Source of the DNA: Rhynchosporium graminicola
Lineage: Eukaryota; Ascomycota; Leotiomycetes; Helotiales; Ploettnerulaceae
NCBI GenBank assembly: GCA_900074885.1
Contig: FJUW01000003.1
Location: 525,273 to 589,272 of the forward strand
Reading direction: 5' to 3'
DNA length: 64,000 nt
The position numbers and the translations under genes were made by a program. Under the pieces are notes generated by a model that saw nothing but the letters and a program-made list of their open reading frames with translations, ran no database searches and was not told the DNA's origin. Shown in pieces: positions 48,711-61,478 of the stretch. Within the stretch, counting starts at the first letter, position 1. Each line of letters starts with the position of its first letter.

Positions 48711-50956
48711 ATTCTACCACCATTGTGAATCCTAACCCTGAGATGGTAAGAATCGGCTTCGTCTTCGCAAGACATTTCCTGCAGTCAGCATATGATCACG
48801 TGCGCAAGCTACATAACCGGAATAAGCATGTAGAGACTCCCGGACTGCACCGTTCTATACAGGGGATGGACAGATCAGGGTGACTTCAAGCCGTGTTTGA
48901 GCTTTCTTTTTGCCTTGCTCAAAACTATGTGCTTGCCTAGGGGAGGGAACAATTTTCAATACCGTATTGATAACTCCTATGAAAGATAGGTACTTGGTGT
49001 TAGCAGTTTTGGTAGCTGCTTTACCTCCGAGGGCTTAGGTTAAGGCAGGGAAAGCTAATGTCCCGCGGAAGCTCAGTATCCCGTGTTAGAGTCTGAATTA
49101 AGGGTACTACTACCCCAATATCTGTCTACATCTTTAACTTTATTTAGTATAACAGATGGTTCTAACACTTATACAAGGAGAAAATCCTAGGATCGGAAGC
49201 GGAAGAGAAGAGCTTTTCTTTCTGAGAGTAATGTTTCCATAGTAACTCTAGTATTTTCGAGTACTACCTTACCGGCAATCGCAGCAGCATAAGGACTATT
49301 TGGTAACAGTTGACGGTATCTACTTTGAATTAACTTTTGAATAGGGAATTACCACGGGACGGCCTCCGACGGTCCTAGAGGTTAGAGCTTCCTCGTACCT
49401 TCCTAATTGAATACTCGGAGTAAACGGACCGTCAATCTTCGGTTATCGGCCTCAGACTTCCTATATAAACTTTAAAAGAGGTTGATATTCGGTTGACTTG
49501 CTCCGGAAGGTGGTTGAAGGTACCCAAGTAGATAATTGAGTTTATTTTAATCCTCGCCCCGCATCTGCCATTCCGAACTCAATCTAGTTCTTACTCCGTG
49601 AAGTGTTCCTTGATAGAAACATTCTTGATTCGGAATCGTTAGACAGGGAAATTTCCAATAGTGATTTCCCCTTTGAAGATTGAATGATACTACGTATCGT
49701 CAGCTGATCATCTAGTTGTCATTCAGAACCTTTTCTTTGGCCCTAATTTTGCCTCTAAGGCAAGATAATGAAACATTAATATAAAGAAAGTTAGCGATAA
49801 TGACTACCTACTAGAATGGAATCAATTTATTTGGTATTTCCTAAATTTTATAGAAGTTCTTGGCTGAAACGAGACACTCCGCTTCCGTAACTGTAAGCGA
49901 GTTCCCGAGCTAAACAGGAAGGAACTGGCTAGAAGCATCGTTTTCTGGTGTTTCACAACATAAGGATACTTTCTGAGGCGAATGTCAGAGAGAAAGTCAA
50001 TCAATTCGAAGCACAATATGACATTTTTTCGAAGTAAGATTGCACTGGAACATACTACTACCGTGGAAAATCGAAAATGCGTTTATCGTCATTCTTGACA
50101 CGTTACAGCAATAACTTCCTTACCTTATGAAGGTTTTCATGATAAATTGTTAGCACTGAGTACCTGGGAGTTAATATAGTATGCCTTATGAGCTGCTATT
50201 AGAGCTTTAGTATACTAGAACTTCCCACTCTGACACTTTCGTGCAACCGAAGCTAAAAATTTCTGCGGTGTTTTAGCAATAGATGAGTAGACTTTCAGCA
50301 TACACGTGGTAGAGACACGGCATCAGCATGTGATCTAGTTCTGACTTGATCATACCACCACAACATCCAGTCTTTGACAATTTTTCGTTACTGGCCTAAC
50401 CCTTGGACGACTGAGGGTAGCCGAGAACTTGACATATTGACGCACGGTTACATGTCAAAACCCTAGCAAAGCCCTTGGATAGATTCAATTTACCTATAAC
50501 ATACAGAGATTATGGAATGTCAAGAGTTGAATATCGGTTCCACAAGTGGCTCCATGATTGGTGGAAAGAAATCGACTTTGGCTGCTCCACAACGCATTCC
50601 GTGCGAGAATCCCCCGCGGACAATTTAAGATGTCATCTATTTGATCGACAACAGATCAGAACAAGCTTTCAATTTATTAAAGCCTCTTTACTCGGATAGG
50701 AAGGATGTACCTTTATGGTCATCTGGGCGCGATTCATTTAAAGGATGTAATTATCCACGTCACTTGATTTAATTGGGTAGAGGAGGTCACTCCGTACTTT
50801 GCCCTTTTCGTGCAAGTACGATTTTCCACCAAGGAATTCCCTCTATAACTCTTCCTTCGCCTTTCGGTTGTTGATAGCAGAACCAGACATATACTTACTT
50901 TCATTTCCAACGCTCTTTAGACATACCCGTTCCGGTCTCACTTCACTGCCAGCACC
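48711..50956. other. Long gene-free region, possibly with old repeat
   Basis: No convincing ORF. From about 49000 to 49700 there is repeat-like sequence with GGACGG/CCGACGGTCC and an ACGGACCGTC block, perhaps a remnant LTR or terminal repeat. A minor TATAA-like site at about 50844 precedes the GH12 gene. Confidence 0.4.
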
Positions 50957-51843
50957 ATGAAGCTCACTACCTTCGCCATCCCAGCCTTTTTGGCTGCCAC
51001 AGCCGCAGCCTCTCCAACTCCCGAGGCTCCTGGCTTCGTTGGAAAACGAGCTGAGAAGATGTGCTCGAATTGGGGTAGTGTAGTGACCGGAGGCTTCACC
51101 ATTTACCACAATCCCTGGGGAGCTTCATCAGGCACGGGATCGCAGTGCACGACATTCAACTCCATCAGTCCCGCTGGCTCGGTGTCTTGGTCTACGGAGT
51201 GGACTTGGGCCAATGGAAAGAACTCGGTCAAGTCATATTCAAATGTTGCTCTGGAGAAAGTCAACAAGCCACTTTCCGCCATCACATCCATTCCATCAAC
51301 CTGGTCCTGGAGGTGAGAACTTTGCCGATTTAGCAGACAAAAAACGAAGGATGCTAATGATGATAGTTACACCGGCTCAAACATGGTCGCTGACGTTGCC
51401 TACGATCTATGGCTTGCTCCCACAGTTGGTGGCGCCAACAAATACGAAATCATGATCTGGCTTGGAAGCTACGGTGGAGCGGGACCAATATCATCTTCCT
51501 ACAATGCCGCAGGAAACCCTGTCCCAGCCGCCTCTGCTATAGCAATTGGAGGCACCAATTGGGACCTCTACAAAGGACCAAATGGCGATGTCACCGTCTT
51601 CTCGTTCGTCGCACCATCAAACCAGGCAAACTACAGCGGCGATCTCATGGCCTTTTTCAACTACTTGACCAAGAGCCAAGGTGTCCCGACTTCTTCTGTT
51701 GTCACTAGCTTGCAGTCTGGAACTGAGCCTTTCACTGGTGAGTTTCCTACCGTTCGTACCCTCTTCAGCAAGAGTGCTCATATTATTATGTAGGTCAAAA
51801 TGCCGTGTTTACCACCACGGGCTACACAATCAAAGTTATCTAG
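50957..51843 (+). CDS. Secreted GH12 endo-beta-glucanase/xyloglucanase
   Basis: Three exons (50957-51312, 51367-51737, 51794-51843) give 258 residues. A signal peptide (residues 1-19, Ala-rich) and a Kex2-type Lys-Arg at 30-31 precede the mature enzyme. GH12 enzymes cut beta-1,4-glucan or xyloglucan with a retaining mechanism. The nucleophile is Glu146 in YEIMIWLG and the acid/base is Glu239 in SGTEPFTG. Other family signatures are TGSNMVADVAYDLW and WDLYKGPNG. No cellulose-binding module is present. The ending GYTIKVI is normal for the family. Plant-associated fungi use such enzymes on cell-wall hemicellulose, and GH12 proteins can also be recognised by plants; whether this one is recognised is unknown. 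Confidence 0.93.
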
Positions 51844-52149
51844 AGATCCTACCCACTAGAAGCGTTGAGATGCTGTCGCTTTCGAATAGATATCGGACCC
51901 GAAACTTGTGGCTTTCTACCTGTATATAGTTACTTAGCAGAAGAGAATGTGTACATACAGGCTTCCTGGTTGAAGCAATCCCCAAAAAGGAGAATGATGT
52001 GCCTGTGGCCCAATCCAAATTCGTTTTCATGCCTATTTTTCGTGTGACCCAGCATCCTGGCTGATCTCATTACAAACCCTATTTAATGCGTACGAACACT
52101 TATACTCTCTCCAAACTACTGTTGTACATCCTCTTTAGTGCTAACAGAC
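51844..52149. other. Short intergenic interval between GH12 and transcription factor relic
   Basis: Just over 300 bases of 3' flank; nothing distinctive seen. Confidence 0.4.
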
Positions 52150-53945
52150 CTAGCTGCATAAGCGTTTGATCGTATCCATGAGTGCGGGCTCTCTCCTCCT
52201 CAACGCCAGGATGAGTCCTGTCCGCATAAAACCAGTCCTGCATGCCACCAGCGCCACAAACACGATCCACATGTACAAGCTGTTTATGTATTGAACTCCT
52301 TTGACGTCCGACTTGTTTTCCAATTCAACAAACTTCAAGTCCCGTTTTGGAGATCCCAGTATCCTGGCTCGTCGTTCAAGGAGGGTATCGTGAAGATGAC
52401 TTCGATTCCACCGCTCGCGGATGAAGTGATCAACGTGGATTAAAGCTGCAACCTGAAAAGCGTCTTTAAAGGATGAAGTCGCCGCTGTGGACGGACAACT
52501 CTGAGCCGTTATGAGTTTGTACTGTGTACTATTCAGATCCCGTGCGACGTTCACTTTTTGTTCAAAACTTAAGCCCGTGAAGGTCAATCTCAACTGAAAT
52601 TCTGCGCAAGGTTGAGTGCCATGTACAATTAAGCTACCTGGGCGAAGACATCGGATGTTGGTAGAAATTACGTGATCAGAATTGGCTAGGGACAACTCGT
52701 TCACTACGACACTTGCAAACATACTTGGGAAAACTAGAGGGCTTCGGACGCGCATTGAGCAGACCATATCTACCCTCGACTAACACGAGAGAAACCAGCA
52801 TGAGTTCTGCCGGAAACATTCCAATGCAGGCTTTACAAGAAGAGCATGTAATTACCAAGCGAGAAGCCGCAGGATGAACGGAGCACGATCAAAACTCTGA
52901 TCCCCGCCACGTGCGTCGATCATTTCGGCCAGACCAATTCTGTGAGTGTATGCAGCAGTCTGACTATTTCCACTTAAGCTCTAGATGTGATCAGCATAAT
53001 TTAGACTTCGAGATATTTGCCGAGTGCTTACCTCAACCATCACAAGAATAGCTACGGAAGTGGTATCGGCATCACTGATGGTATGACATGTCTCCGATAG
53101 CCAAAAGGTCATGATCTTCATCGTTTGTCCTTTGTGATGGAGAGTCTCAGAAGTGTCTCTGCATCGCGTATTTGGTCACGATTCTGAGCAATCATGCAGC
53201 ATAAAATGTGAGTAACAGCCGGGTCCGTGACATTGAAGACGTCAAACGAGCCATCGTCATTGCCGAGGAGGAAATTAGTATGTGGATGTCCCGGTATCTA
53301 GAACCCATGAGAATGATCGGTAATTGAATCCTAGATCGTAGGAAGCTGCAGCGCGGGGGATACATACACAGCAAAGGATTGTGGTATCAAAGCGACGATG
53401 TCTGGACATACAGCGCAAGTTGCCATGGTGGGAAGCCGCGGGAATGTATACGCTGTCACCAACGATGATCCAGTAGCTGTCGGTTTGGCACACTTTAGAT
53501 ACTGATGGCCCGAAGCGCGCTTTCGTACGGCTGGCTTCAAAGCCTTCTCACTCAATGTCTGTAGGGTACGCCATTGAGCGGTCTGACTCTGCAGTGGGCG
53601 TGTGCTTCCGTCTCAAAAGCAGTGGTGGAACCTCAATCTTTCTTTCAATCGTACGCGAAGTGTTTCGGGACTTTATCTACTAAGTACCTAGCTGGAATCT
53701 TTTCTCAAAAATTGCAAGGTACGTCAGTGCTGCCTTCTGATTCGGGCCTTGGGACCAGCCTTGGGGCGAATATTCTGGTTTGCTTCAAATTCGCATCTCT
53801 TTCCGTATCAAACGAACGATCGTCTCGCATGAGACCGGACCGTGGTAGCATGTTGATCTTTCTGACACTTTGGCTCTCCAGTGATGTTGACAAACTGGAT
53901 CGGCGGCTGCGGTCTTTCCTTGACCTCTTCATTACTGGAAATCAT
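52150..53945 (-). pseudogene. Fungal-specific transcription-factor-like gene, decayed
   Basis: Minus-strand reading starts near 53945 with a FVNITGEP...TTVRSHARRSF stretch typical of fungal C6-type regulators that lack or have lost the zinc cluster. Further on it gives a DPAVTHILCCMIAQNRDQIRDAETL segment, LHHKGQTM, and THRIGLAEMIDARGG (the fungal TF domain), then W-V-D-M-V-C-S-M near 52774 and a C-terminal part to 52150. Splices at 52981-53031 and 52775-52855 fit. Breaks: an in-frame TGA at 53808-53810, further stops between 53700 and 53560, and a one-base frame jump near 53140-53160 where DAETL and LHHKG sit in different frames. The gene is probably not functional. Confidence 0.55.
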
Positions 53946-54359
53946 TTGATGTTCTCGAGTCAGCAGAAAACACAACGGCGGTTATCTGAGATTGAAGACG
54001 AAGTTTCAAAATTCCAACTTTCGTGCGGGAGAGCAAACGAGAGTACAAAATACTGTCATATTCGCCATATTCTTGGCGGCGCGCCACACATAGTCTCTGC
54101 TCAAGCAACCCTTTTTCTAAGCTCTACCTATGTACTCACAGACATGCAAGAAGACAACAATTCGATATTCGAGCGATGTGTATCTTACCTTACGTCAAGG
54201 GGCTAGTTTTACCGAACGATTAATCATCGCCGTACCTTAGCTCGGGACGTCTTGACGTAACTTGGTTTGAAGCGTTGATTTAGACGCTAGTGGAGGGAAT
54301 CGATCAAAACCAAGGAACAACATCTTAATACTGTAAGTTGGGAAGATTGGACAGCAACG

Positions 54360-55337
54360 ATGGAGGCGAGCTCGAACTCTCATGAGAAGGCATGGGTGAC
54401 ACTTCTGACACGTACAAGTTATATCCCTGGCGTTGTTCTGCTTGCGCATAGCCTTCAAAAACACAACTCCAAATACCCGCTTCTTATTCTATATACACCA
54501 AGCCTACCAAAAGAATGTCTCCCAGCACTCCGTCGCGAAGCGTCGCTCACCAATGCGGTTTTAAAACCCACGGAGCCCCTGATACCAAAAGAACAGAGGA
54601 ACTTGATCGCAGCACGCTTCGAGGATACCTGGACGAAATTACGGATTTTTGAGCTGTTTGAGTATGAACGATTAGTGTTTCTTGATGCGGACATGTTGGT
54701 CTTCCGCAATATGGATGAGCTTTTCGATCTCGCATTGCCCGGCCGAGACTGGATCGCTGCGAATCATTGTTGTGTGTGTAATCTCGACAAGGATGAATGG
54801 GCCCCCAAAGACTGGGTCAAGGAGAACTGTGCGTATACTGGTCTCACGCACCCGTCTTGCCTGGGAAGCCCTACAGGAGTGCCAAACGATGGGCAAGGGC
54901 TCGGGACGCACACCCTGCTCAACAGTGGGCTCTTCATATGTACGCCTCATGAGCAACTGTGGAAAGAATTGCTTCACTTCCTGGAGACCTCACCACTTGT
55001 GAAGAATTTCATGTTTCCCGATCAGGACTTTCTTGCGGAGTTCTTCCGAGGCAGGTGGCAGGCCCTCGGCTACCAGTACAATGCATTGAAAACGATGAAG
55101 TACTGGCATCCGGAGATGTGGCGGGACGAAGAAGTTCGGAATCTGCATTACATTGTGGACAAGCCTTGGACAAAGCGCGTGGACAGTGACGGAACTGCTG
55201 GGTATTTGGGGAAAGATGGAGAGACGCATCGGTGGTGGTGGGATGAGTTTGGGAGGTGGGAGGGGGAAAGAGAAAATATGGGTGAAGGTGCAGTCTTGGG
55301 TGCGGTGCGGATGAGCTCAGCAGCTATTAGTGGCTAG
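54360..55337 (+). CDS. GT8 family glycosyltransferase (galactinol synthase/glycogenin-like)
   Basis: A single exon of 325 residues starting MEASSNSHEKAWVTLLT. It has the N-terminal nucleotide-binding fold (TLLTRTSYIPGVVLLAHSL), the metal-binding Asp-x-Asp in VFLDADML (residues 109-111), NSGLFICTP near 190, FPDQDFLAEFF near 215 and HYIVDKPW near 262. These are the GT8 landmarks. Such enzymes transfer sugar from UDP-glucose or UDP-galactose with retention. Fungal cytosolic members resemble glycogenin and galactinol synthase, but the acceptor here is unknown. There is no signal peptide or membrane segment. The start was chosen by fold completeness. Confidence 0.9.
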   Translation: MEASSNSHEKAWVTLLTRTSYIPGVVLLAHSLQKHNSKYPLLILYTPSLPKECLPALRREASLTNAVLKPTEPLIPKEQRNLIAARFEDTWTKLRIFELFEYERLVFLDADMLVFRNMDELFDLALPGRDWIAANHCCVCNLDKDEWAPKDWVKENCAYTGLTHPSCLGSPTGVPNDGQGLGTHTLLNSGLFICTPHEQLWKELLHFLETSPLVKNFMFPDQDFLAEFFRGRWQALGYQYNALKTMKYWHPEMWRDEEVRNLHYIVDKPWTKRVDSDGTAGYLGKDGETHRWWWDEFGRWEGERENMGEGAVLGAVRMSSAAISG

Positions 55338-58156
55338 ATTGGTGTAGCAACGGTACTGGATGAGTGTGATGATGGAATGATATGAATTGAAGATGAGAAA
55401 TGAAGGGGACAATATCTTAGGGAACTTCTAAAGTCAGGGCAGTATATAGAGTCACGTGTTCTTACATCGAAACTTTACATACGTGGTTCATCAGTCAGAT
55501 CGCCACATCGTTGCTGAAACCCCGCTCGTATCTGATTACATATGATGTTCCTCCGCAAAAGAAATACTGCAAGCTGAGGGGCATTCTCCTATTATGGCCA
55601 AGCGCAGATTGGATAGATTGGATTAGTAAGAGGTTCTTGGTCCACCTCTTGATTTGAAAGCAGACTTCCCCCATACATATGTCCAGATGCCATGAGTCAT
55701 TCAAATATCTCACATAAAGGAAATCATATTGAAATCGTCGTTGTAACTTCACTCTTTATCACTTCTCACTTCTACATCGGAACCTCCTCCGGCTTTGGCC
55801 TGGCATCGCCTATCAGCAATGCTGGTAACTCTCAGATATAACATCACAAGTATGTGTAGTATTCCTTGTCAATGGGAAGCTTGGGGGGCATCGCCATAAA
55901 TCAGCGAATCACGAGTGATGTTCTTGATAACTTATATGAAGGTTGTGACACAAGCTCAGCGGCTTGAACTCAACTCGCTTCATGACTCGGGCTTTCAGGA
56001 GCACCAAATTATCAATCATGATTTGAGAGGTATGGATATAGGATATTTCGGTTCCTACTCATGTCCTTCAACAGTCAGAATCATATCAGACTTGGAGAAT
56101 CACGAGTAGATATCAATATAGGTTAGGTGGAAATGGACGATCATTCGATCAATTCAGCATAGATCCGAAGGTTCCGGCGCCAGGTTGATCCCCCGCCACC
56201 AGTCCCTGCAATATAAGTCCATCTCCCCGCATCACATCGATCTTCAAGTTCTCGACACCACTTCCCTACTGAAACATGACAACTCATCGACGACGTGGAC
56301 TCATCTCAATGGCGCTAACCCATCAAAATGGCATTTCGAGCGGTTTTCAGGTTGAATATATATAGAAGATTTGTTCCTTTTTTTCAAGTTGATTTGATCA
56401 TATTTTGTTGCTTGCTCATGTCGGATACGTCATTCTCTCGAGTCTCCTAAGCTCGTACGTAGTTCTTAAACCTCACTTGCGGCGCACTTACCTCGGCCGA
56501 CTTCTTTCCCTTTTCAGAAAGGGACTGCTCAGGACGGGAAAGTGCTTGTCCATATGGGCTTGTCCTGCTCTTGCCATCTGAAGACCCAAACTCGGAAGCA
56601 ACGCATGACCCAGCATTTTGAGTGCTGTAGTTGTGAGCCACGATGTTCGATGCACATCACTTCAAATGTTCTGCTCAATTTTGAGATGCGTCGTCTCCTT
56701 TTGGTCTGCTTTCATTGTTCGCACTCCAGTGGCTTAAAATGCACAGGACGTGCTACTTAGCGGCATGTCACAAGCGTTCGTCGCACGTTGATATGGTCTG
56801 GTTCGTTTTGGACTACCGGTGGACGGTGATCTGATTTAGTCATGCACATGTCTGGGATTTCGTCTTCAATGAACGGATTTCCGTAGTGACGGTCATCCCA
56901 CATATGCTCTGAGCGACGATCTTGTTCGGGAGAGCGATGACTCCGCTGGAAGAAGGAAGGCGGTCAATTTCCTTCTTTGGTTGTTTTCTCGCGCTTCTGC
57001 GTCTTCATAGCTGCAAACTGGTCCTTCACAGCAACCTTTCTGCCCTCCGTTTTCTGCTGTGTTATTTGTTGCAAGTATACGTCGATTCGTGGACGGAGCT
57101 GTGTCTACTTGCTGCAATCTCTCAAGGTTCCGGTAGACCAGTCTGCGTGGTCCCGAGATCCGCAACTATGCTTTCTTCTCTTGCACGTCTCAAAACAATA
57201 GCATGTCTTGAACAGGTAAAGGCAACACTTGTGGAATCTGTTAACTTGAGGGACTCTCGAGACAGGTACTTATGGCCTTGGGAGGAGACGAATAGATCGC
57301 TAATTGCTTTGAATGCTCGCACGAGAAGAGGCATGTCTACCGCTAGAAGGAATGGTTTGACTAACAATTAGGAACCTGGATGCGTAGTGGAAGACCGATA
57401 GCATCCAGGAAGCAGAAAGTACCATCAGGCGAGAGGATTGGACGAGCCTATAGGGCAGGCAACATGTTCGGAGGCCGGCATTCTCGTGCGAAGATATCTC
57501 TTCGTCCGATTCAGATTGTCTCACAATAGCCCTTCGCCAGGGCTGACATCGCACGACATTCATTCTTCCGAGTCGTAACGGAGGGTACGAAGTACGATCA
57601 TCCATCTCAAACATGCCGCTCTCCACGCCGCCGACATATCGTCCAATGTATTCGCGTTACCTGCGCTTGGCACCACATGCGCCAATTGAATTATATGAAG
57701 GGGCTGAATGTGGCTTCAAAGCACAACCCTCCAAGGGATGCGAGTCTGCTTGAGCATTCAAGTAGCCAAAACTGGGATAGCGACCTGCGCATCTAACTTC
57801 AAGAGGACCATCGAAAGGAGCATCGCAATCCGAGGATGCGGACGAATCAAGGCGCACCGATCACCAGCTCGAATAGACAGACAAAGAATGTGAGATGATA
57901 CTTCCCGTCAGTTGTCAGTCCTATCGGCGGAATTTGCACCTCCCCTCCAGAATTCGAACGCGGAACTTTTTGGCAGATTGCGCCGTCCATCCATCCAATC
58001 ACGCACGACGCGTATCAGTTGCCTTCCAAGGTTCTTTTCCCAGCAAGGCACAGGCACAAACACAGGCACAGCCCCCCTGAATCCCACTCTCGCCAAATTA
58101 GGACGTCGGCTGCCGTACTCGTCTACAGACATGCTACGCGAAACATGCACGCAACC

Positions 58157-58180
58157 GGTCGGTCGGTCGGTCGGTCGGTC
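58157..58180. repeat. (GGTC)n microsatellite
   Basis: Six perfect tandem GGTC units, followed by a seventh partial unit (GGT). A simple repeat in noncoding DNA. Confidence 0.9.
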
Positions 58181-58986
58181 GGTTTGCACGACACGATAAA
58201 CCAAACACGCGTGCGGCGCCGCGCACGCACCAAAAGAACAATCTTGTCGGTCGTCTCAATCTCAAAAAGACACGGGAAAGGAACCAAAGCAATCCTGCCG
58301 CTCTCCAAGCATTTTATCATGCCACATGCTCAATAAAGCTAGCTCTAATTTTAACCAGTGGGTAAAGTCATGTTCAAGTCATTCGGAGGCTAATCTCCCA
58401 AAACGGGTCGCCAAGCGTTGCTCTTAATCACTAGACGATCAGGGGTCCTGTCAGGTCCCACTTCTCCCACTTCTCCCGCTCCACCAGCCAGCCAGCCCGC
58501 CCTTGAGACTTCGGGGAAAATCCACTTCCCTTGGCATTCGTGGCACTAGCGTGTGGGATCGATCCAAGAACGGCTCGTCGATTCGCTGTTATCGGAATTG
58601 CCAGGATGATAGGTCCCCCCACCTCATCCATCGGTAGCCAATGAGATCCACCAAGGGTCCAGTCCAACCAAGTAGGGGTCCAGCCCCAGAATACTTGCAT
58701 GCAAGGAAAGTTAGGAAGGCATTTTGCAACTTGGGTAAGTTGCGCTCATATAACAAGCTCGAAAGGCCCGTCAACTCCCAATTTCGGGCCCATGTTGCGG
58801 TGAATGAAGTGAAGGGCTACGCAATCGTGATCCCCTCTCTAAGTGCCAAGATTCACACACATACTATGTTGGATACTGAAGGCATCCTGAAAATCTCGAT
58901 TTTATCCCAGAGATCTTGTTGGTTAGTTGGTCTCGGCCTGTCGGGGCAAGGGCCGCGCAGCTGTGCTGCTGTACAGGGTTGTCTCC

Positions 58987-59017
58987 GGGGGTGGGGGGAC
59001 GGGNGGGGGACGGGGGC
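58987..59017. other. G-rich run with one undetermined base
   Basis: Four or more G-runs of three or more G in about 30 bases, with an N at 59004. It can fold as a G-quadruplex on the plus strand. The N shows that sequencing or assembly stumbled here. It lies about 250 bp before the desaturase ATG. Confidence 0.7.
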
Positions 59018-59266
59018 GCAATCTCAACGAAGACCTTCCCTCTTCGGGCCGGGCCCCTTCCTACGAAGAACACTACCGTCCGTCGTCCATTCTGAACCTT
59101 GGCCTAGGAGAGAATCTGCTCCTATATGAAGTGCTCGCCGGCAACAAAACAGCCTCTCACTCTTTCGGCCTTGACTTATTTCGCGTCTGGTTCTCTTCCT
59201 GCTTCCCCGCCTTTGCTCCTTTGCGTCTAACTGCTTCTTTGAGTTGGCCCGCACATTCTCTTCATC

Positions 59267-61010
59267 ATGTCATTTGCAAAGCGACAGGAGGTACTGTGTC
59301 CTAGGGAGGTCAATCAGCTGATCGATGATGGCCACGCAATTGTTATGCTTGATCGAAGAGTCCTGAAGCTGGACTCGTGGTTGCAATACCATCCCGGAGG
59401 AGACAAGTGTATTCTACACATGGTTGGCAGAGATGCGACCGATGAGGTCGTTGCGTAAGTTACTTCTCTCGTGATCCTCTCCCCCAGATGTCACAGGGCT
59501 GAGAACTGTTTGTAGATTCCATCCAGCCGACGTAAGGAAGCAAATGCTTCGTTATCAGATTGGCGTCCTAGCGAACAGATGGGAGAACGTCCTGCCACCA
59601 CTCCAAAGGGGATCGGCCGAGGAGACCATCATCGAGAGGAGTATCGAGATTGAGGTCGATGATGGATCCGAAACAGAGTCTCTGAGCAGCTCGTCCAATC
59701 TTTCCGACATTTTCGACAGTGACCACCTCACTCCTGGCCTAACTCGTCGCAAGACCCGCACGGGCTCAGTCTCGTCACGTTCGTCCATCTCGGACGCCGA
59801 AGCCAGCTCTTCAGAGAAGCTTGACTTGCAGTCGAAATCCAAGCTGCCCGTGCCCTCTGTGCGCACTCCAGATTCAAGCGATCCAGCCGAAGCAATGGAC
59901 CAAGAAACGCAGGATGCTATCGCTGAATCCTTCCGTGAGCTCGTCGCCAAATTAGAGGACCGAGGTCTCTACGACTGTAACTACTGGGCCTACCTGAGCG
60001 ACCTCGCCAGACTAACTGTCATCTTCGCCGCTATGATTTATTTCCTGCACCAGGGCTGGTACGTCACATCATCGCTCTTCATGGGTGCGTTTTGGCACCA
60101 GATGGTCTTCGCTGCCCACGATGCCGGCCACAAGGGTATCACTCACAACTACCACATCGATACTCTCATCGGTATGACGATTGGAAACCATTTGGGCGGC
60201 TTATCAATGGGCTGGTGGAAACGCAGCCACAATATCCACCACATCGTGACCAACGACCCCGCGCACGATGAAGGCATCCAGCATCTCCCGTTCATGGCCG
60301 TATCCACGGAATTCTTCAAATCACTGTACTCAACCTACCACGACCGAATAATGGCCTATAACTCATTCGCCCAATTCGTCGTCCCGTATCAGAAGTACCT
60401 CTACTACCCCCTACTCTGCTTCGGACGCTTCAATCTCTACGTCCTTTCTCTGGAATTCATCTTGATGGACAAAGGCCCCAAATCCAACAGGTGGCACCGA
60501 TACTACGAGCTTTCCGGCCAGGTTTTCTTCTGGTTTTGGTTCGGCTACCTGATCATGTGGTGTTCAATCCCAACCTGGACACAACGCTTCCTCTTCCTGA
60601 TGATCTCACATATGGTCACCATGCCACTACACGTCCAATTCACCCTGTCCCACTTCGCCATGAGTACTGTCACGCCAAGTCGCAACGAGCCATGGGCCAT
60701 GCAGCAACTTCGTACGACCATGGATGTCGATTGCCCAGCTTGGTTGGATTGGATTCACGGAGGCCTACAATTCCAAACCATCCACCACTTGTTCCCCACC
60801 ATGCCCCGCCACAATTTGCGCCAGGCAAGCGAAGAAGTCAAGGTCTGGTCTGAGCAAGTAGGTCTCAACTACGAAGTCTACGGCTTTGTCAAGTGCAATG
60901 GCAAGGTATTGAGCCGATTGGAGGAGATAGGACGACAAGCGCGCTTCTTGAACGAATGCAAGGAGCGAGTGTTGAACGACGGGGAGTTTTTGCGCGGACA
61001 CTGGGAATGA
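59267..61010 (+). CDS. Cytochrome b5-fused delta-8 sphingolipid-type desaturase
   Basis: Two exons (59267-59454, 59516-61010), joined with a 61-bp intron, encode 560 residues. An N-terminal cytochrome b5 domain carries the haem ligand motif HPGG (42-45). After a Ser-rich linker, the membrane desaturase has three His boxes: HDAGH (264-268), HNIHH (301-305) and QTIHH (483-487). The Gln replacing the first His of the third box is the hallmark of front-end desaturases such as delta-8 sphingolipid desaturase. Several membrane segments lie around FAAMIYFLHQGW and VFFWFWFGYLIMWC. The enzyme acts in the ER, adding a double bond at C8 of the sphingoid base of fungal glucosylceramides. The exon junction restores the HPADVRK segment. 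Confidence 0.93.
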
Positions 61011-61478
61011 TAGAGCATCTTCCCGACTTTCGTCCGCTCTGTGTTTGATTTTGGGTTACGTTTCACTTGACAAAGGAAGACGATGGAATATTGTATAATA
61101 CTACAGCAGGTAGAGCTACAGTTCGGTGATACATACATTACAACACGAAGACATAATACAGTTCCGTTCTACCACAATCTATATTGTAATCTCCGAAGGG
61201 ATTTTCTATTGGTACGCTTCCAGATCCCCAAGCTTTCCCGGGATCTAGCTTTTAGCTTGAGAGTTTGACGCTTGACGTTTGACAGTAAACGTTGCGCCGA
61301 CACTAATTTAGGACGAACTCCCTTTTAACGCAAAGACCAGCTGGAAATAGAGTTTTGGATTATGTAAGATGAGACGATAGATAAGATCAGATAAGACAAC
61401 ATGAAACGATCCAATCCCCCAATCGCATATTGACCATCCCTCTCAACCCTCGCCGCCTCCAATAATCCGCTATCTATG
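61011..61478. other. Convergent 3' flanks, no gene
   Basis: Lies between the plus-strand desaturase and the minus-strand disordered protein. Nothing distinctive seen. Confidence 0.4.

Larger units (their letters stand above)
55338..59266. other. Gene-poor stretch of 3.9 kb
   Basis: The longest frame (56922-57371) and several 60-110-codon frames overlap on both strands and carry no domain, splice pair or signal. A (GGTC)6 repeat lies at 58157-58180. The last 300 bases before the desaturase are promoter-like and include a G-rich run with an undetermined base. Confidence 0.4.

Noticed and set aside
52584..52640. 36-base possible intron (GTAGCT...GCGCAG) in the transcription-factor relic
   Set aside because: Shorter than any other intron in the window, and the frame is open through it, so it was left as exon.
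53574..54206. Plus-strand open frame of 210 codons
   Set aside because: It lies opposite the minus-strand transcription-factor relic, whose recognisable FVNITGEP and VRSHARRSF pieces overlap it. No domain or signal is seen on the plus strand.
56922..57371. Plus-strand open frame of 149 codons
   Set aside because: Overlapped by minus-strand frames of similar length, with no motif, signal or splice partner. It is likely a chance ORF.
58380..58440. tRNA-like A-box (TCTAGTGATTAAGA) on the minus strand
   Set aside because: No matching acceptor stem, anticodon arm or B-box at the right distance; probably coincidence or a very decayed tRNA.
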